This document shows positions 38,412-49,590 of a DNA stretch of 64,000 bases, one piece after another (within the stretch, counting starts at the first letter, position 1; each line of letters opens with the position of its first letter). The DNA comes from Nymphaea colorata (lineage: Eukaryota > Streptophyta > Magnoliopsida > Nymphaeales > Nymphaeaceae), in contig NC_045138.2 of NCBI RefSeq assembly GCF_008831285.2, positions 41,469,115 through 41,533,114 on the forward strand. Direction: 5' to 3'. Made by a program: the position numbers and the translations under genes. The notes beneath the pieces were generated by a model. That model did no database searches and had not been told where the DNA came from. It worked only from the letters and a program-made list of their open reading frames with translations.

Positions 38412-38607
38412 TGTTGAATATTGGAGGAAGAAGAGGACTAGAGAGAGAGAGAAAAAAAACACTTTCTTTCTTATTCACGTGACCCTAATCTCTTAAAAGA
38501 GATTAGGGTTGGCAACATAACAATTACAAAATCAGTCCACTAAATGTAAGAAAATATTTAAAGAACTACTATTCAACTTTTTATTCTTGCAGAAACACTG
38601 TTTAACA
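38412..38607 (-). repeat. Copia LTR, 5' copy in element orientation
   Basis: 196 bp, TG at one end and CA at the other, aligned with the copy at 34013-34215. Confidence 0.92.
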
Positions 38608-38612
38608 AGCCC
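38608..38612. repeat. Target-site duplication, right copy (AGCCC)
   Basis: This matches 34008-34012 exactly. Confidence 0.85.
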
Positions 38613-39173
38613 CATGATTAACCGTTGGGTTTTGTCACCAAATGAATAAATCTAACTTTCTTATGACTCTACTTTCATGTTATTAGAATTGTTTATCAAG
38701 TGCATATATAATCAGATCATTCTACAACCTCTTTATGCTTAAATTACAATTTATATACTGTTTGCCTTCAAAAACAAAAGCTAACAAAACTCATTTGAGT
38801 CGCCGAGTTGACTTGCTGAGTCACAAGTCACCAGTGTATGGATCGAATCCCCGGTCACAAGGTTTTTAAACATTGAGTTGAACAACTTGTTTCTTTAGAC
38901 ATATTCTTCACATCAAATAGCAGAGTCAAGAAGGGTTGACATATTTGCGAACCCTCCACGTTTGGCAAAGGCGTTGTTGTAACTCTCAAACTAACTAGCC
39001 AATGTACATTGGAAGGGTTTTTTTTTTTCCCATTGAGCTCTTTTTTCATTTGTTGGTGAATAGCAATGGCAAAGTTTTGTAGGTGCCATTAGAGAGACAT
39101 TTTTTTATGAGTGAAAGAGAATCACCACTCATCATCACCACTCATCATAGAGTTGAAGCTTCCATCTAACCTT
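38613..39173. other. Spacer, no gene seen
   Basis: AT-rich sequence between two transposable elements, with only short open frames. Confidence 0.5.
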
Positions 39174-39621
39174 TAGGGGTAAACACGAGCCAAGTGGAGC
39201 CCCAGTTCAGTTAGCTCGAGCTCGAGAATAACTCAACAGAAGCGTCTCGATCTTGACTTGGCAGTTACATGTTGAGCTCGAGCTCGACTCGATTAAGGCT
39301 CGACAAACTCGTTTGAATAGAATTGATATTCATCGTTACGTGTTGAGCTCGAGTTCAATTTAATTAAGGCTCGACAAACTCGTTTGAATAAAATTAATAT
39401 TCATCGTTATGTGTTGAACTCGAGCTCAACAAACTCTAAACTCTTTTGAATGTATGGACTTGATTAAGGCTCGACAAACTTGATTAAGGGTTGAGCTCGA
39501 CTCGGCAGTTACATGTTGAACTCGAACTCAACTCGATTATTTGAACGAGTTGACTCATGAACTCGAGCTCGAACTCGTTCACGAGTCGAGGTCGAGTAGC
39601 TTGACTCGTTGTTCACCCCTA
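39174..39621. mobile_element. hAT-like MITE with internal tandem repeats
   Basis: The left end TAGGGGTAAACACGAGCCAA is matched by the inverted right end TAGGGGTGAACAACGAGTCA with a few changes. The body is noncoding and dense in GAGCTCGAGCTCGAC words. Flanking octamers CTAACCTT and CAAACCCC agree at five of eight positions, which may be a worn 8-bp duplication. Ends starting TAGGGGTG are typical of nonautonomous hAT elements in plants. Confidence 0.6.
39270..39425. repeat. 71-bp tandem repeat, two full units and a partial third
   Basis: Units start at 39270, 39341 and 39412 with TGTTGA(G/A)CTCGAG and contain GGCTCGACAAACTCGTTTGA. They lie inside the hAT-like element. Confidence 0.8.
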
Positions 39622-40995
39622 CAAACCCCTTGTCCTCTTATGGTATAGGGGCTGCATTTCAATGCTCTGATGACCTTCTTTTGCATCACAAAAGGTTGAT
39701 GCCTATAACACTCTAAATCAAGACTGGCTGCCTACCAACCCCCATCCTAAGCCGTTATGTCGACTACTCCACATTGGCTGCTTGGAGTTCATTCTACATG
39801 TTCGGCCATAGTAGTCCTTTCCTCCACGTTCACTGTTGTCATCACCTTTATCCTTTGTTCGGACTGAGTAATTGATGAGAGTTCTCAAAATTTCCTCCAT
39901 CTGAATGAGTCTTTCAGAGGTCTCAATGGCAGCCTTGCAACTTACTTTGATACAAAGTATCACACATCTGTCTGCTATAAGAAGACACGTTTGTGGCATA
40001 ATTATTCATAGGTTCAACACTCAGCATAAGTCTGCCTTGCTGAATTAGGAGTGTTGAAGACTAAAGAAAAGAACACACTAGACGATCTTACACGAAGGGA
40101 CTTAGCCAATTCAAGAGTAAGCTTATCCCACTTTCTGTACGTTGGTTTTTGAATAATGTTGTTCTATGATCTCAAGGACAGACTTCGTTTGATTGAGGGA
40201 AAGTGGAAGATGAATTTGGTCCAAAGGGGAAGAAAAATTCAAAATAAAAGTTGGCACATTCTAACGATCAAAGTTGGATTGGGCAGTGATCTATGTTAAT
40301 AAAAGTAAATTCTGGGAATTGAATACTCGATTGGTTCATCTTGAAGGGTTTTTCATATCCAATACACCAGCCAGTTTGGACAAAGACCTTGCTAAGCAAT
40401 GCTCATTAGTTGTTCACATTGTTACTGAGAATTTTCCCACTTAATCTTCTTTGTTATTCATGACGGAGGACAATAATTCAAACTTTTGAAATCGATCATT
40501 TTAGTTATAATCCCTTCGCTGAGTGATCTAATCATCTTAAGGTATAACATTTGTTGGTCTGCCAGTTTATGTGGCACAACGTTATGTGTTCTTATTCGAT
40601 GTTTCCCAATGGTCTAAACCTACAAAGAAATGCATAATGGCGAAAAACACGCTTGCTACCTCAATATGGAGCTAGAGTTGGCGATTAGGTGATTGATTGG
40701 CTGGGCTTGGATGGAAAGTTGGACACTCGTCGACTAGTATTCAGCGCATTCACCATTTGCAGTCTAAAAGAGTAGCATATATCAAAATCAAACTGACTAC
40801 CGGCGTTTTACTTAGCCCTCCAGCCCAGTCAGTTACACGGGGCACATGGAGCTAGAGTTGAAATTAAGCTGGCTCCTTAAGATAAAACGAGGTGCCAACC
40901 AAGAGAGAGAGAGAGAGATTGTAAATACAAAATTTGAATTAAGTACTACTAATTCAAAATCTGGTCTGCATACATGATTTCTAGTAAGTGCCAAC

Positions 40996-41033
<38 letters not shown>

Positions 41034-41500
41034 AATCCAACATTTAAATTGGGTACTGTTCGATTCGATTCTTACAGGTACTACTCATCTATACTGCAAA
41101 TGGCAGATGTTCGACACCTAATTGATGGATATCCTGCCTTACACCGTCTTAAAGCAGTCCTGGACCTGGGACTAGGGGGAAGTTTCAATTTTGGATCTAG
41201 AGATGAGTTTAGCCAAAATACTTTGGATCCAAAATTGAAGGTTCCTAATCTTTATAGATTCAACCTAGATCCAGGCACAGTATTGGAATTCGGAAGAAAA
41301 GGTACACAACGGTAAAGCAGGAAAAAGGGCTATTATCTACTAACCTGATCCAACATTCCATTCTTTTTCCCAGATCCACGTTCATGGCCACTGTCTCGGA
41401 TCCGTTTCCAGTTTCGGATGGTCAGATCAACCGAGTCCGATCCATGTAACAGTAACCTTAGCTTGACGCCACCGTCAAATTTATGTGGAGGCGTCAAGAC
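39622..41500. other. Spacer upstream of the SR gene, no gene seen
   Basis: Short open frames only. A segment of about 55 bp (GTGCCAACCAAGAGAGAG through AAGTACT) at 40889 recurs imperfectly about 98 bp downstream, giving two GA tracts followed by the same TTGTAAAT(A/C)CAA word. Confidence 0.5.
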
Positions 41501-41523
41501 TCCAGCGATTCTCTTTGTCTCTC

Positions 41524-41532
41524 TATAAAAAA
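41524..41532 (+). promoter_or_regulatory. TATA box of the SR-protein gene
   Basis: TATAAAAAA lies roughly 30 bp upstream of the leader exon, which contains a TTAGGGTTTT telo-box-like element at 41555 followed by CTAGGGTT, as found in many plant housekeeping and RNA-processing genes. Confidence 0.6.
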
Positions 41533-41554
41533 GGGAGGGCCCTTTATGCCCATG

Positions 41555-41626
41555 TTAGGGTTTTTTCCTAGGGTTCTTGCTTTCGTGGTGCTCGCTTGAG
41601 GGTTTCTTCCTCTCGAAGGCATTCAG
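41555..41626 (+). other. Noncoding leader exon of the SR-protein gene
   Basis: The exon ends ATTCAG at 41626, followed by GTACTC and a (TC)18 tract. Its start is estimated from the TATA box. The intron then runs to 42769, where the acceptor GGTTATCAG precedes the coding exon. Confidence 0.6.

Positions 41627-41630
<4 letters not shown>

Positions 41631-41667
<37 letters not shown>
41631..41667 (+). repeat. (TC)18 microsatellite next to a splice donor
   Basis: The repeat begins four bases after the donor GT of the leader intron. Confidence 0.95.
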
Positions 41668-41669
<2 letters not shown>

Positions 41670-42801
41670 GGCTAAAGGCTTAGTTGGGCTGTGCAAAAAA
41701 TTGCTTCTTGTGTTGGGTTCTCTGTGCTTTTCGGAATTGATTCTCGTACCATGCGTTCTTTTACGGTTTCTGGGTTTGATTGGGGTTTTGTTTTGTTTGT
41801 CCTCAACCACTGCGTTTGAGTTGCGGTATCTTGACCACCGTCGACTATCATTTCCGTTATATTTGGGGCTCTTTTCCTCATACGGGTTTATGTAGTGTAC
41901 CGTGTGTTTTGTCGACTTCACGTTTTTTTTTCATAAGATATCTTGGGCGGCATGGCGTATTTTGCATATTTCTGTGCATTTTCGTCTGCAAGCTCTTGAC
42001 GGGAAATGATTTTTCAGTCTTGAAGTATTGACATCGTTATTCCAGCAACATCGCTGTTATCATTATCTTCAATTGTTTTCCTTCAGTTATTTATTAAATA
42101 TCTGGCACATATTTTCACGAGATGGAGACAGTCGGGTGGCTGTACATATGTGGGTGCAATCTACTTTGCTTATCCAATTACTTGGAGGTGCACGATATTG
42201 AGTTTGTTGGTAATTAGTTCCGAATACGCTTTGGGTATTTCTTGCAACGTGGTGTTACGGGGAGCAATAAGTGCCTTTTTCCGGTTTTCAATGTCCTCCA
42301 GTTTCTGGATGGACCATATTGAAAATGGAGTTGGCAATGTAATCCTATCCTCGTATCTATGCTTCAATATCATTTGAATATATAGTTATTGACAATGCAA
42401 TGTTGTGACATCACTTGAATGCTCATCCAATTTTTTCGGAAATTCATTAGTTATTTAAAATACCCAAACTGTTTGGTCCCCAATGCTTCCGAACAACTTA
42501 TTGTGCTTTGTAATTTTGTAAATTTGATTCCTGACAAACTCATGCAAACCATCTATTTGAATCCCGAATATCTAAACGCAACCTAAAATTTCTGGATTTA
42601 TTTGTTTATTATTTTTAAGTGGTTGTTGATGTTATCAGTAAATTATCTCCATGAGAGTGTAAATTGAAGCGTATGGTTAGGCATTATCATTATAAGTTGC
42701 TTTCTTGATCATCGACCTGTCTTATACTCGTTTATTTATTTGTTGTATTTTTTGGATTTTGGTTATCAGGGTCTGTGGATATCAATTTTGTGGCAGCCAA
42801 G

Positions 42802-45441
42802 ATGAGGCCTTTGTTCTGTGGCAACCTTGAGTATGATACTCGCCAATCTGAGCTGGAGAGGCTATTCTCCAAATATGGGAGGGTTGATCGTGTCGACATG
42901 AAATCTGGTATTACTTTTGTTTCGTTCTTGATGATTTCCTACAATGATGGTTTCTCTCTTCCACTAAACTTGTCTTTTTGATTGTTTTTGGAGTTACAGT
43001 GCAACAACTTTTTATGTTTGATGGCATGATGAGGATCCATTGTCACACAGTTTCATATCAGAAATCAGAAACTGGGTGAACATGCTTTGCATTTTGTGTG
43101 ATGTCGTATTCGAGAATAATGTCTTTCATGATTCTTCTTTATAAGGCATTGTATCAGTAGTTTGATTGTGGATAGCTGAAGGAAAGTTACGATTTCATAA
43201 GGATTAGGCTGCAGACAGCTTGAAAAATTGGCTTCTTTGTAGCAATAATTTTATCACGATATTTATTCTAGTTACTGGGAAATGAAAAATGTGAAAATGG
43301 TAGCATTATGATAAATCTTTGGATGAAGCAATTCATCTGCGGATGGACCACATAAGCTTATGCTGTTTAAGCTGCCAGTTTCCTTGGAGATTGTTGTGTG
43401 CTTTTGTTTCAGTAAATCTCTTGGTTCTGGCTTTTAACTTTGTGGTTGAGCTTATGCTTTGTTAAATAAGTCAGAAAGCTAGCACGAGAATTGTCAAGAG
43501 GATTTATCATTCTTTTGCTTCCATTCCCTGCTACTAGTCTCCACGCTATTGGAACAGCTAGTTATATTCATAGGGAGCCTTTCTTCAAAATTGAGTTTGC
43601 TTTTATGCTAATGTGGTGGTTGAACTTAAGAGTCCTGTCAGGTATATTTTCTGTTCATGTTGTGATGGTTAAAGTGGTTCTTTTTTAGAAACAAGTATTT
43701 GCACTAAAAGTTAAAAAGATTGGTAATTCCACTTTAACACTGAACATGTGTCAGTGACATGGAGGAGATTGCATAAACTGCAGTGTCTGTATCTTCTTTA
43801 TGTCAGAGAATGGCATCTGATTACAGCAATGTTGCGGTTGCTTCAGCGGGGCCTCTATATTTAAATGTTTGTTTTGACGCAGGGACAGTTAATGGCAACT
43901 TATTTCACTCTGATGTATCAACTTCCATGCAAAACATTCCATATCAGAGCAATTTATCCTTCCTGCAAGCACATCAGACTCTTACACTCAACTGCCATTC
44001 TACACTGTCCTCACACGATAGTCTACTGTCCATCTTTTCTACGACTGCATTATGTAGAGTTGACATTTTACAAGTATGAGGAATCTGATAATCATGCCTA
44101 CTGCACGCCTGCTGCACGAATGGGGAAGCATGTGCAGCAGTGAACTCGCATTGGGTTAAATTTTTATGCTATCATTTAGTCCATCCAAAAGCCTCCATAC
44201 TTGCCATCCTTTTGTCCTTCAGGCCTTCTCCTGTCTATCAGGTGTTGTATACTTCTTTTTTCAATTTTGCAGGAATAAAGAGGTTCCTGATTAGCCTGTC
44301 CAGCTGGATCAGATTTAATATATTGATGTTTCTGTGTACGAGTGGCGCACTGTCTTAAAGTGTTTTGTTTTACACAGGTTTTGCATTCATTTATTTTGAA
44401 GATGAACGTGATGCTGAGGATGCTATTCGAGGTCTTGATGATATACCTTTTGGCTATCGCAAGCGTAGGATATCGGTGGAGTGGGCAAGAGTATGTTTCT
44501 GCTACTTTGGATCTGTTTCCTCCTCACTGTTTGATAAAGTTGTCTATTTTTATGTCTGATATAATAATATTTCAGCAAGGAGAGAGGGGACGGCATCGTG
44601 AAGGATCTGGTCGCACTGGTGTGAACATGAGGCCTGCTAAAACACTCTTTGTGATAAACTTTGATCCCATCAATACGAGAATTAGAGATCTTGAAAGGCA
44701 TTTTGAGCCTTATGGGAAGGTTTTGCACGTCCGGATCAGGCGGAATTTTGCTTTCGTGCAGTTTGAGGCACAAGAAGATGCTACCAAAGCCTTGGAAGCG
44801 ACCAATGGCAGGTAATAATTTTGTGTTTGTCTTATTCTCCCGAACTGTTCTTATGAAGATGGTATTGTTTTCATGCTTTTCCCTAGTTGAAGGACCTACG
44901 GTCCAATTTTGTGGGGCTTGCTTAGTAGTTCATCCTGTGATTGACACCCCTCGCTGGTTATCAGTTTTCCACCCTATGATATTGCTGGACGACTTGAAAA
45001 TTTTTTGCAATGCTCAGTTTCTCTCCTAACATACTTCTGCAATGCTCATCTGACTCCAGCAAGATATTTGACCGCGTAATCTCGGTTGAATATGCACTGA
45101 GAGACGACAGTGAGAGGGACGACAGGCGAGACAGTCCCAGGAGAGATGGCTATGGAAGGCGTGATAGCCCAATTTATGGTCGGTCTCCCAGTCCGGGTTA
45201 CAGAAGGCGCCCAAGTCCTGACTATGGCCGGGGCCGTAGCCCTGTATATGACAGATACAACGGTCCAGCTTTTGATAGGAACAGGAGCCCCGAGTATGGC
45301 AGATATCGCAGGTATGAATACCCTTGCCCTATTTCTGGTTTTCTCAGCTGCAAACGTTGAACTGATCTCCTTCAATTGACTGTCGATGTTGTTGTTGTTC
45401 CCTTGAACAGTCGATCTCCCATCCGAAGGTCGAGGACCTGA
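42802..45441 (+). CDS. RS31: RS31-type serine/arginine-rich splicing factor, five coding exons
   Basis: Coding exons are 42802-42907, 44378-44490, 44576-44811, 45060-45311 and 45411-45441, all with GT-AG introns, giving 245 residues. RRM1 covers about residues 1-73 ([20 protein letters not shown]; then [17 protein letters not shown]). RRM2 covers about 95-165 ([10 protein letters not shown] and [10 protein letters not shown]). The tail has repeated SP-YGR and [10 protein letters not shown] units, typical of the plant-specific RS subfamily (RS31, RS40, RS41). These proteins act in nuclear speckles in splice-site choice. The start follows the family's MRP/MKP beginning; no better upstream ATG exists. 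A noncoding leader exon and intron precede it. The 1,470-bp intron within RRM1 sits where RS31 genes undergo regulated alternative splicing. Confidence 0.95.
42908..44377 (+). other. Long intron inside RRM1 of the SR gene
   Basis: It starts GTATTAC after MKSG coding sequence and ends TTTTACACAG. Additional acceptor-like sites lie inside, for example TTTTGACGCAG near 43881 and TCAATTTTGCAG near 44271. Inclusion of sequence after either would soon meet stop codons. In Arabidopsis RS31 the equivalent intron makes nonproductive isoforms; whether this gene does the same is an inference. Confidence 0.65.
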
Positions 45442-46740
45442 GCGGAGCACCACTAGGCGAACGAAGTTCATTTGAGTTTTGTGTTCTTAGGAAGGACGGC
45501 TGTTCAGTATGTCTGGTTTTATTCCGCTTTTATTCCAGCTTACTGTGCTAGACTTTTGCTTGTGTAATTTCAATATGTAAATTCAAGTTCCCGGAAACAG
45601 TTTCTTGTCGATGGTTCTTCTGTCGGTCGACATTTTTCTCTGGATATCCGCACACCCGTTTCCGTTCGTATATCTGAACCATTTGATGGTTAGTATTCGA
45701 GTAGAACGCGCATCCGATGTGCGACAAATTGTGGCGGGCTCTCTGCCTACACCCGTTGCCTTTGTCTTGTTAAGACGGCATCCTTTCTCCGATCTGAGAA
45801 AGATGCCGGATCTCCTGTAAAAGCTTCTAGTCCTGGACATGCATGACTGACAAGACAGAGACAACCCAAAATGTTCAAATTATAGGGCTCCAGGTGGCTT
45901 TTGCTGATCACACGGTCTTGTCACCGATGGTTGGTTGTGCACGAGGGTGCATCTCAGATATGGCCTCTTGATGAGCTTCCGACTGAAATTGTTGGTTTAC
46001 TCTGGGCTTTCTAGAAATCAGAAGATCTGGAGATCTTCACAGAGGCACAGCTGGGGAATCAGATTGGAGCTTACAAGTCATCGCGTTTCCAACTGAGCTA
46101 AGCCCTTCTCCCCTAAAGACTGGATGGTGGCCGCTGAAGTGCGGCCGGCCGTCTTCCAAAACGTTGCACGAAGATTCGGTAGGTTTTGAATTCGAATCTC
46201 TACTTAAATTGCTAAAATCTGCATAATCATCCCCGAGGTCATTTTGAATAAAAAAAAAATCATAAGCATGATAAGGGCCATTTTGTTTCTTTGGTTAGGG
46301 GATGATACTGTGATGGGATGGGATCTTTAAGCTAAGTCAAATGATTGTTAATGTCCAATAAAGAGTCTCTGGCCTCTCAAAAGAATGTGGGGTTGGTAAT
46401 AGGTATACAATAAATATCTGTCGTTCTTGAGTACTGCTCCAAACAACGAGATGTTTTGATTTCTCACGCCAACTTGATGGCAACCTCTTACCTTAAGTGG
46501 TCAATTCCATGCTGCGAAGATGATGAATTCCGAAGGCGATAAAAAAGCAGAGCCCCTTGTATTGATTGACCTCCAAGTTCTTAGCCCAACTCCAGAGGCT
46601 CCGTTTCTTTTTTTATTGCTTCCCGATTTGATTGATGATGAATTTTTTGTGGCGATTAAGTGAGGTTAGAGGAAATAATATCTGAGTGCTCATAAAATTT
46701 ACCAAAGGGATTTGACTTGAAACATTTGAAGCAGGTCGCG
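45442..46740. other. 3' flank of the SR gene and spacer
   Basis: The 3' untranslated part probably ends in the T-rich stretch shortly after 45.5 kb. Beyond that no gene is recognisable; a tRNA-like sequence is listed separately. Confidence 0.45.
46040..46112 (-). repeat. Possible tRNA-derived SINE head
   Basis: On the minus strand GGGCTTAGCTCAGTTGG resembles the A box of RNA polymerase III promoters, followed by GATGACTTGTAAGCTCC, reminiscent of an anticodon arm, and CTGATTCCCC, a poor B box. It does not fold as an intact tRNA by eye. It could be the start of a worn SINE; no 3' end or target duplication was found. Confidence 0.25.
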
Positions 46741-46754
46741 TGACGAGAGCTCAT

Positions 46755-46991
46755 TCAACTCGCCGAGCGCGTAGGTGTCAAAAACCGTGCGTGGCTCCCG
46801 CTCTTATTAAAGAGCCCCTCGTATTCAATTACCAGAATCTCCCCATTCTGGTAGGCGGCCACCAATATATTCTTCTTCCCATTTGAGGCTAGACCAATAA
46901 TTTCATGAAAATATTCACAGTTCTTGACAAAGACATGCGAATTCAAAATCCTCATGTATAATGTACGCGGATGAACGCATTGCTCGGTCAT
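46755..46991 (-). pseudogene. Unrecognised 78-codon open frame, possible gene remnant
   Basis: The frame has balanced composition and reads protein-like (IIGLASNGKKNILVAAYQNG, then EILVIEYEGLF). The repeated short strands loosely recall F-box-associated or WD-like modules, but the resemblance is too weak to name a family. It ends about 90 bp upstream of, and divergent from, the GT61 gene, within what should be that gene's promoter, so it is more likely a remnant than an active gene. Confidence 0.22.
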
Positions 46992-47083
46992 CTTTACTAG
47001 GCTTATCCATGAACCGAGTCAACTCGTTGGTGTATTTTATGCATGTACTGTAGGCTCTTCTCTTCTCGTCCAGAGCTGCAGCG

Positions 47084-49590
47084 ATGGTTCATCTAGGGAG
47101 AATCTCTCTAAGGGAGTGGCAGAAGCCAAAGATCAACGTCTCATCGCCTGTTGTTCCCAAGGGCAAACTCCACAAAGCTGCTCAAACCGTCGCCTTCCTT
47201 CTCCTTGCATCTTCTGCAGCTTTTTCCTTCCTGCAATTGTTCTCCCTTCCCCATGCAGAACCAGGTAAAGCCCGCCTCCTGACTTGTCACAATCCAATTC
47301 ATCTCCCACACCTGGAGCTTTCTTTCTTTTCTTTTGGAATCACGAAACGCCGTTCAGTGTTCACCACCACCACCACCATCGTTCTTTTTGTCTGATTTTC
47401 TCTTCCATTTGATCGCAGAAAGAAAGGAACCTGCGGGCTTGCTCAGGACTCACATAACCGTCAACGGAAAGCCTTTGAAGGCCAGCAAAGAGGAGAGGCT
47501 TCCCCTGACCAGCCACTGTTCTTCTTTGATAGATGGTATGTGACTACTATGTACAACTTTTGATATACCAGAGTTGTCTCTAGGCTTGAATGGACTGTTT
47601 GATTGCCAGGAACCATTATTGAGTGCTTAAACGAATGACTCAGGTTCCTACAATAAGACAAGTTCGAAACGATGTCGTAAAAGAAAAGAAAATTAAATCA
47701 TGCCGATTCAGTGAGACCATTCGTCCAGATGAGTTATAAAAGAAAACTATATAAATACTTGAAAATAGTAAGAACATAAAAATAGTTGATCTTTTATTAA
47801 TTTGGTCCAAATTGAGCGACTCGGGCCGATTTTTTACAGCACTGGTTTGTAACCTTTTGAAGGCTGTCTTTCACCATAAAGCCAGAGCTGGGTATCATAC
47901 TACCCATTGGAAGAGGGAACCTGAAATTTTGGCTAAAAACGGATGGCCGGAAAAAGGTGGTGCTTCCCGTCTTCCTAAGAAAGGCATCTGAAAAAGGGGA
48001 CTGTAGCTTGGGGATGAATGAGTTCTTTTACGTCCAACTTACACATTCCTGTAGCGTACATTTCAACATTGCAAATTTCGTGACCTCATAACTCCCTTAA
48101 AGAAGGGGAAAGGAAGAAAAGTAAACGAAAGAGAAACTTCCAGTCTCTGTTTCTGTTGTGCCTGGCTGAGATCGTTTAGAAGTTTACGTCGAAAACTCTC
48201 GTATCACCATTGCCATGCTTTGCTGTTTGCAAGTCCTCTTACCTGCTTTTGTTCGTTGTCGTCCTTGAAACAAATAGAAATCCTTTTGATGCTGCAAAAT
48301 TGAGTGAGTCAGGGCACGAGGTTTGATTATGATGAACTTTTCAAGAAGCAATGCTTGTTCTTGTTTGTTGATGATGATGGTTTGATGACAATGATCATGA
48401 AAATTTCAGGTAGTGAAGATTCAGGAGAAACCGGTTTTCTTTGCTGCGACCGCTCGAGTTACAGAAGCGACGTTTGTTACATGAAGGGAGACATCCGCAC
48501 ATCGTCTTCATCGTCTGCAGTTCACCTCTACCACTCTGGAAGCTTGAACCTGAAAGAAGAGAAGATAAGGCCTTACACTAGAAAATGGGAGAGAAACATA
48601 ACCGAAACTATTGATGAGATCAAGTTGAAGCCGGTTCGAACTTCGCTCAATCGCCGCCATTCATGCCACGTCAAGCACCAGTCGCCGGCCGTTCTCTTCT
48701 CCACCGGCGGCTACACCGGAAACGTGTACCATGAATTCAACGACGGATTGATCCCCCTGTTCCTGACCGCCGAGAGGTTCGAAGGCAACGTAGTCTTCGT
48801 AATTCTGGAGTACCATAACTGGTGGATGAACAAATACGGACCCATCATCCAACGGCTCACAAAGCACGAGATCGTCGACTTCGCAAAAGATAAACGGACA
48901 CATTGCTTCGGAGAGTTGATCGTAGGGCTGAGAATCCATGACGAGTTAAGCGTAAACCCGGGCTTGACCAAGTCAGGGAAGAACATACATGACTTTCAAG
49001 CGGTGCTAGCACAAGCATTCAGGCCTCCCCAGAACGAACCGAGACAGACGCTGTCTCGGCCGAGACTCACGATACTGACTCGGAAGGGTTCGAGGGTCTT
49101 GTTGAACTTGAAATCGGTCTCGCGGATCGCCAACAAGGCCGGGTTCGATGTCGAGACCTTGAGCCCGAAAAGGAACTCGGACATGGGTCAGATCTACAGG
49201 GTTCTGCATTCATCTCAAGTTTTGATAGGGGTTCACGGTGCCGCACTGACTCATTTTCTGTTCATGCGGCCCGGTTCGGTTTTCATACAGATCGTGCCTC
49301 TGGGCTTGAACTGGGCTGCGGATGCATACTACGGTGAGCCGGCCAGGAAACTGGGACTGGACTATGTCGAGTACCGGGTCCGAATCGGGGAGAGTTCTTT
49401 GTCTAGGGAGTACAATGCGACCGATCCGGTTCTGGTGCGACCCGAGTCGGTGAACAGCAAAGGATGGTGGGAGACTAAGAGGGTGTACATGGACAGGCAG
49501 AACGTCCAAGTTGACACCAAAAGATTCAGGGACCTTCTTGCTAGAGTTTACAAGCGCGTTGTAAGGAAGCAGGAACTAGGAAGTTCGTGA
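47084..49590 (+). CDS. GT61-family glycosyltransferase (xylan xylosyl/arabinosyltransferase-like), three exons
   Basis: Exons 47084-47264, 47419-47535 and 48410-49590 join in phase to 492 residues; both introns are GT-AG. The protein is a type II membrane protein: a short cytosolic tail with basic residues, a membrane anchor at about 33-54, a stem, and then the GT61 (DUF563) domain from about residue 160. Visible landmarks are FSTGGYTGNVYHEFNDGLIP, EYHNWWMNKYGP and, at 373-381, GVHGAALTH. Family members in plants act in the Golgi and add arabinose or xylose to xylan (XAT, XYXT groups) or beta-1,2-xylose to N-glycans. The GGYTGN-HEFND pattern favours the XAT/XYXT clade, but donor and acceptor cannot be read from sequence. 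The 874-bp second intron is AT-rich. No defect was seen. Confidence 0.94.

Larger units (their letters stand above)
34013..38607 (-). mobile_element. Ty1/copia LTR retrotransposon, decayed
   Basis: The 4,595-bp element lies on the minus strand and is bounded by direct LTRs (34013-34215 and 38412-38607) and a perfect 5-bp target duplication AGCCC (34008-34012 and 38608-38612). Reading the minus strand, the order is LTR, primer-binding site, protease, integrase, reverse transcriptase, RNase H, polypurine tract, LTR. Integrase before reverse transcriptase marks it as copia rather than gypsy. The frame is broken several times in integrase and reverse transcriptase, and no gag is recognisable in the 1 kb after the primer site. 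The LTRs differ by roughly 15 substitutions and a few small indels by eye, indicating an old insertion. It is not autonomous now. Confidence 0.93.

Noticed and set aside
41049-41315. 88-codon plus-strand open frame upstream of the SR gene
   Set aside because: It lies in promoter-proximal repeat-like sequence with no recognisable domain and no splice link to the SR gene.
42775-42801. Upstream GTG as start of the SR protein
   Set aside because: Plant nuclear genes rarely start at GTG, and the ATG at 42802 gives the family's conserved MRP beginning.
48304-48409. Extension of the GT61 third exon to an upstream in-frame start
   Set aside because: The extension is intronic: a consensus acceptor at 48409 joins exon 2 in phase, and the extension would remove the membrane anchor encoded by exon 1.
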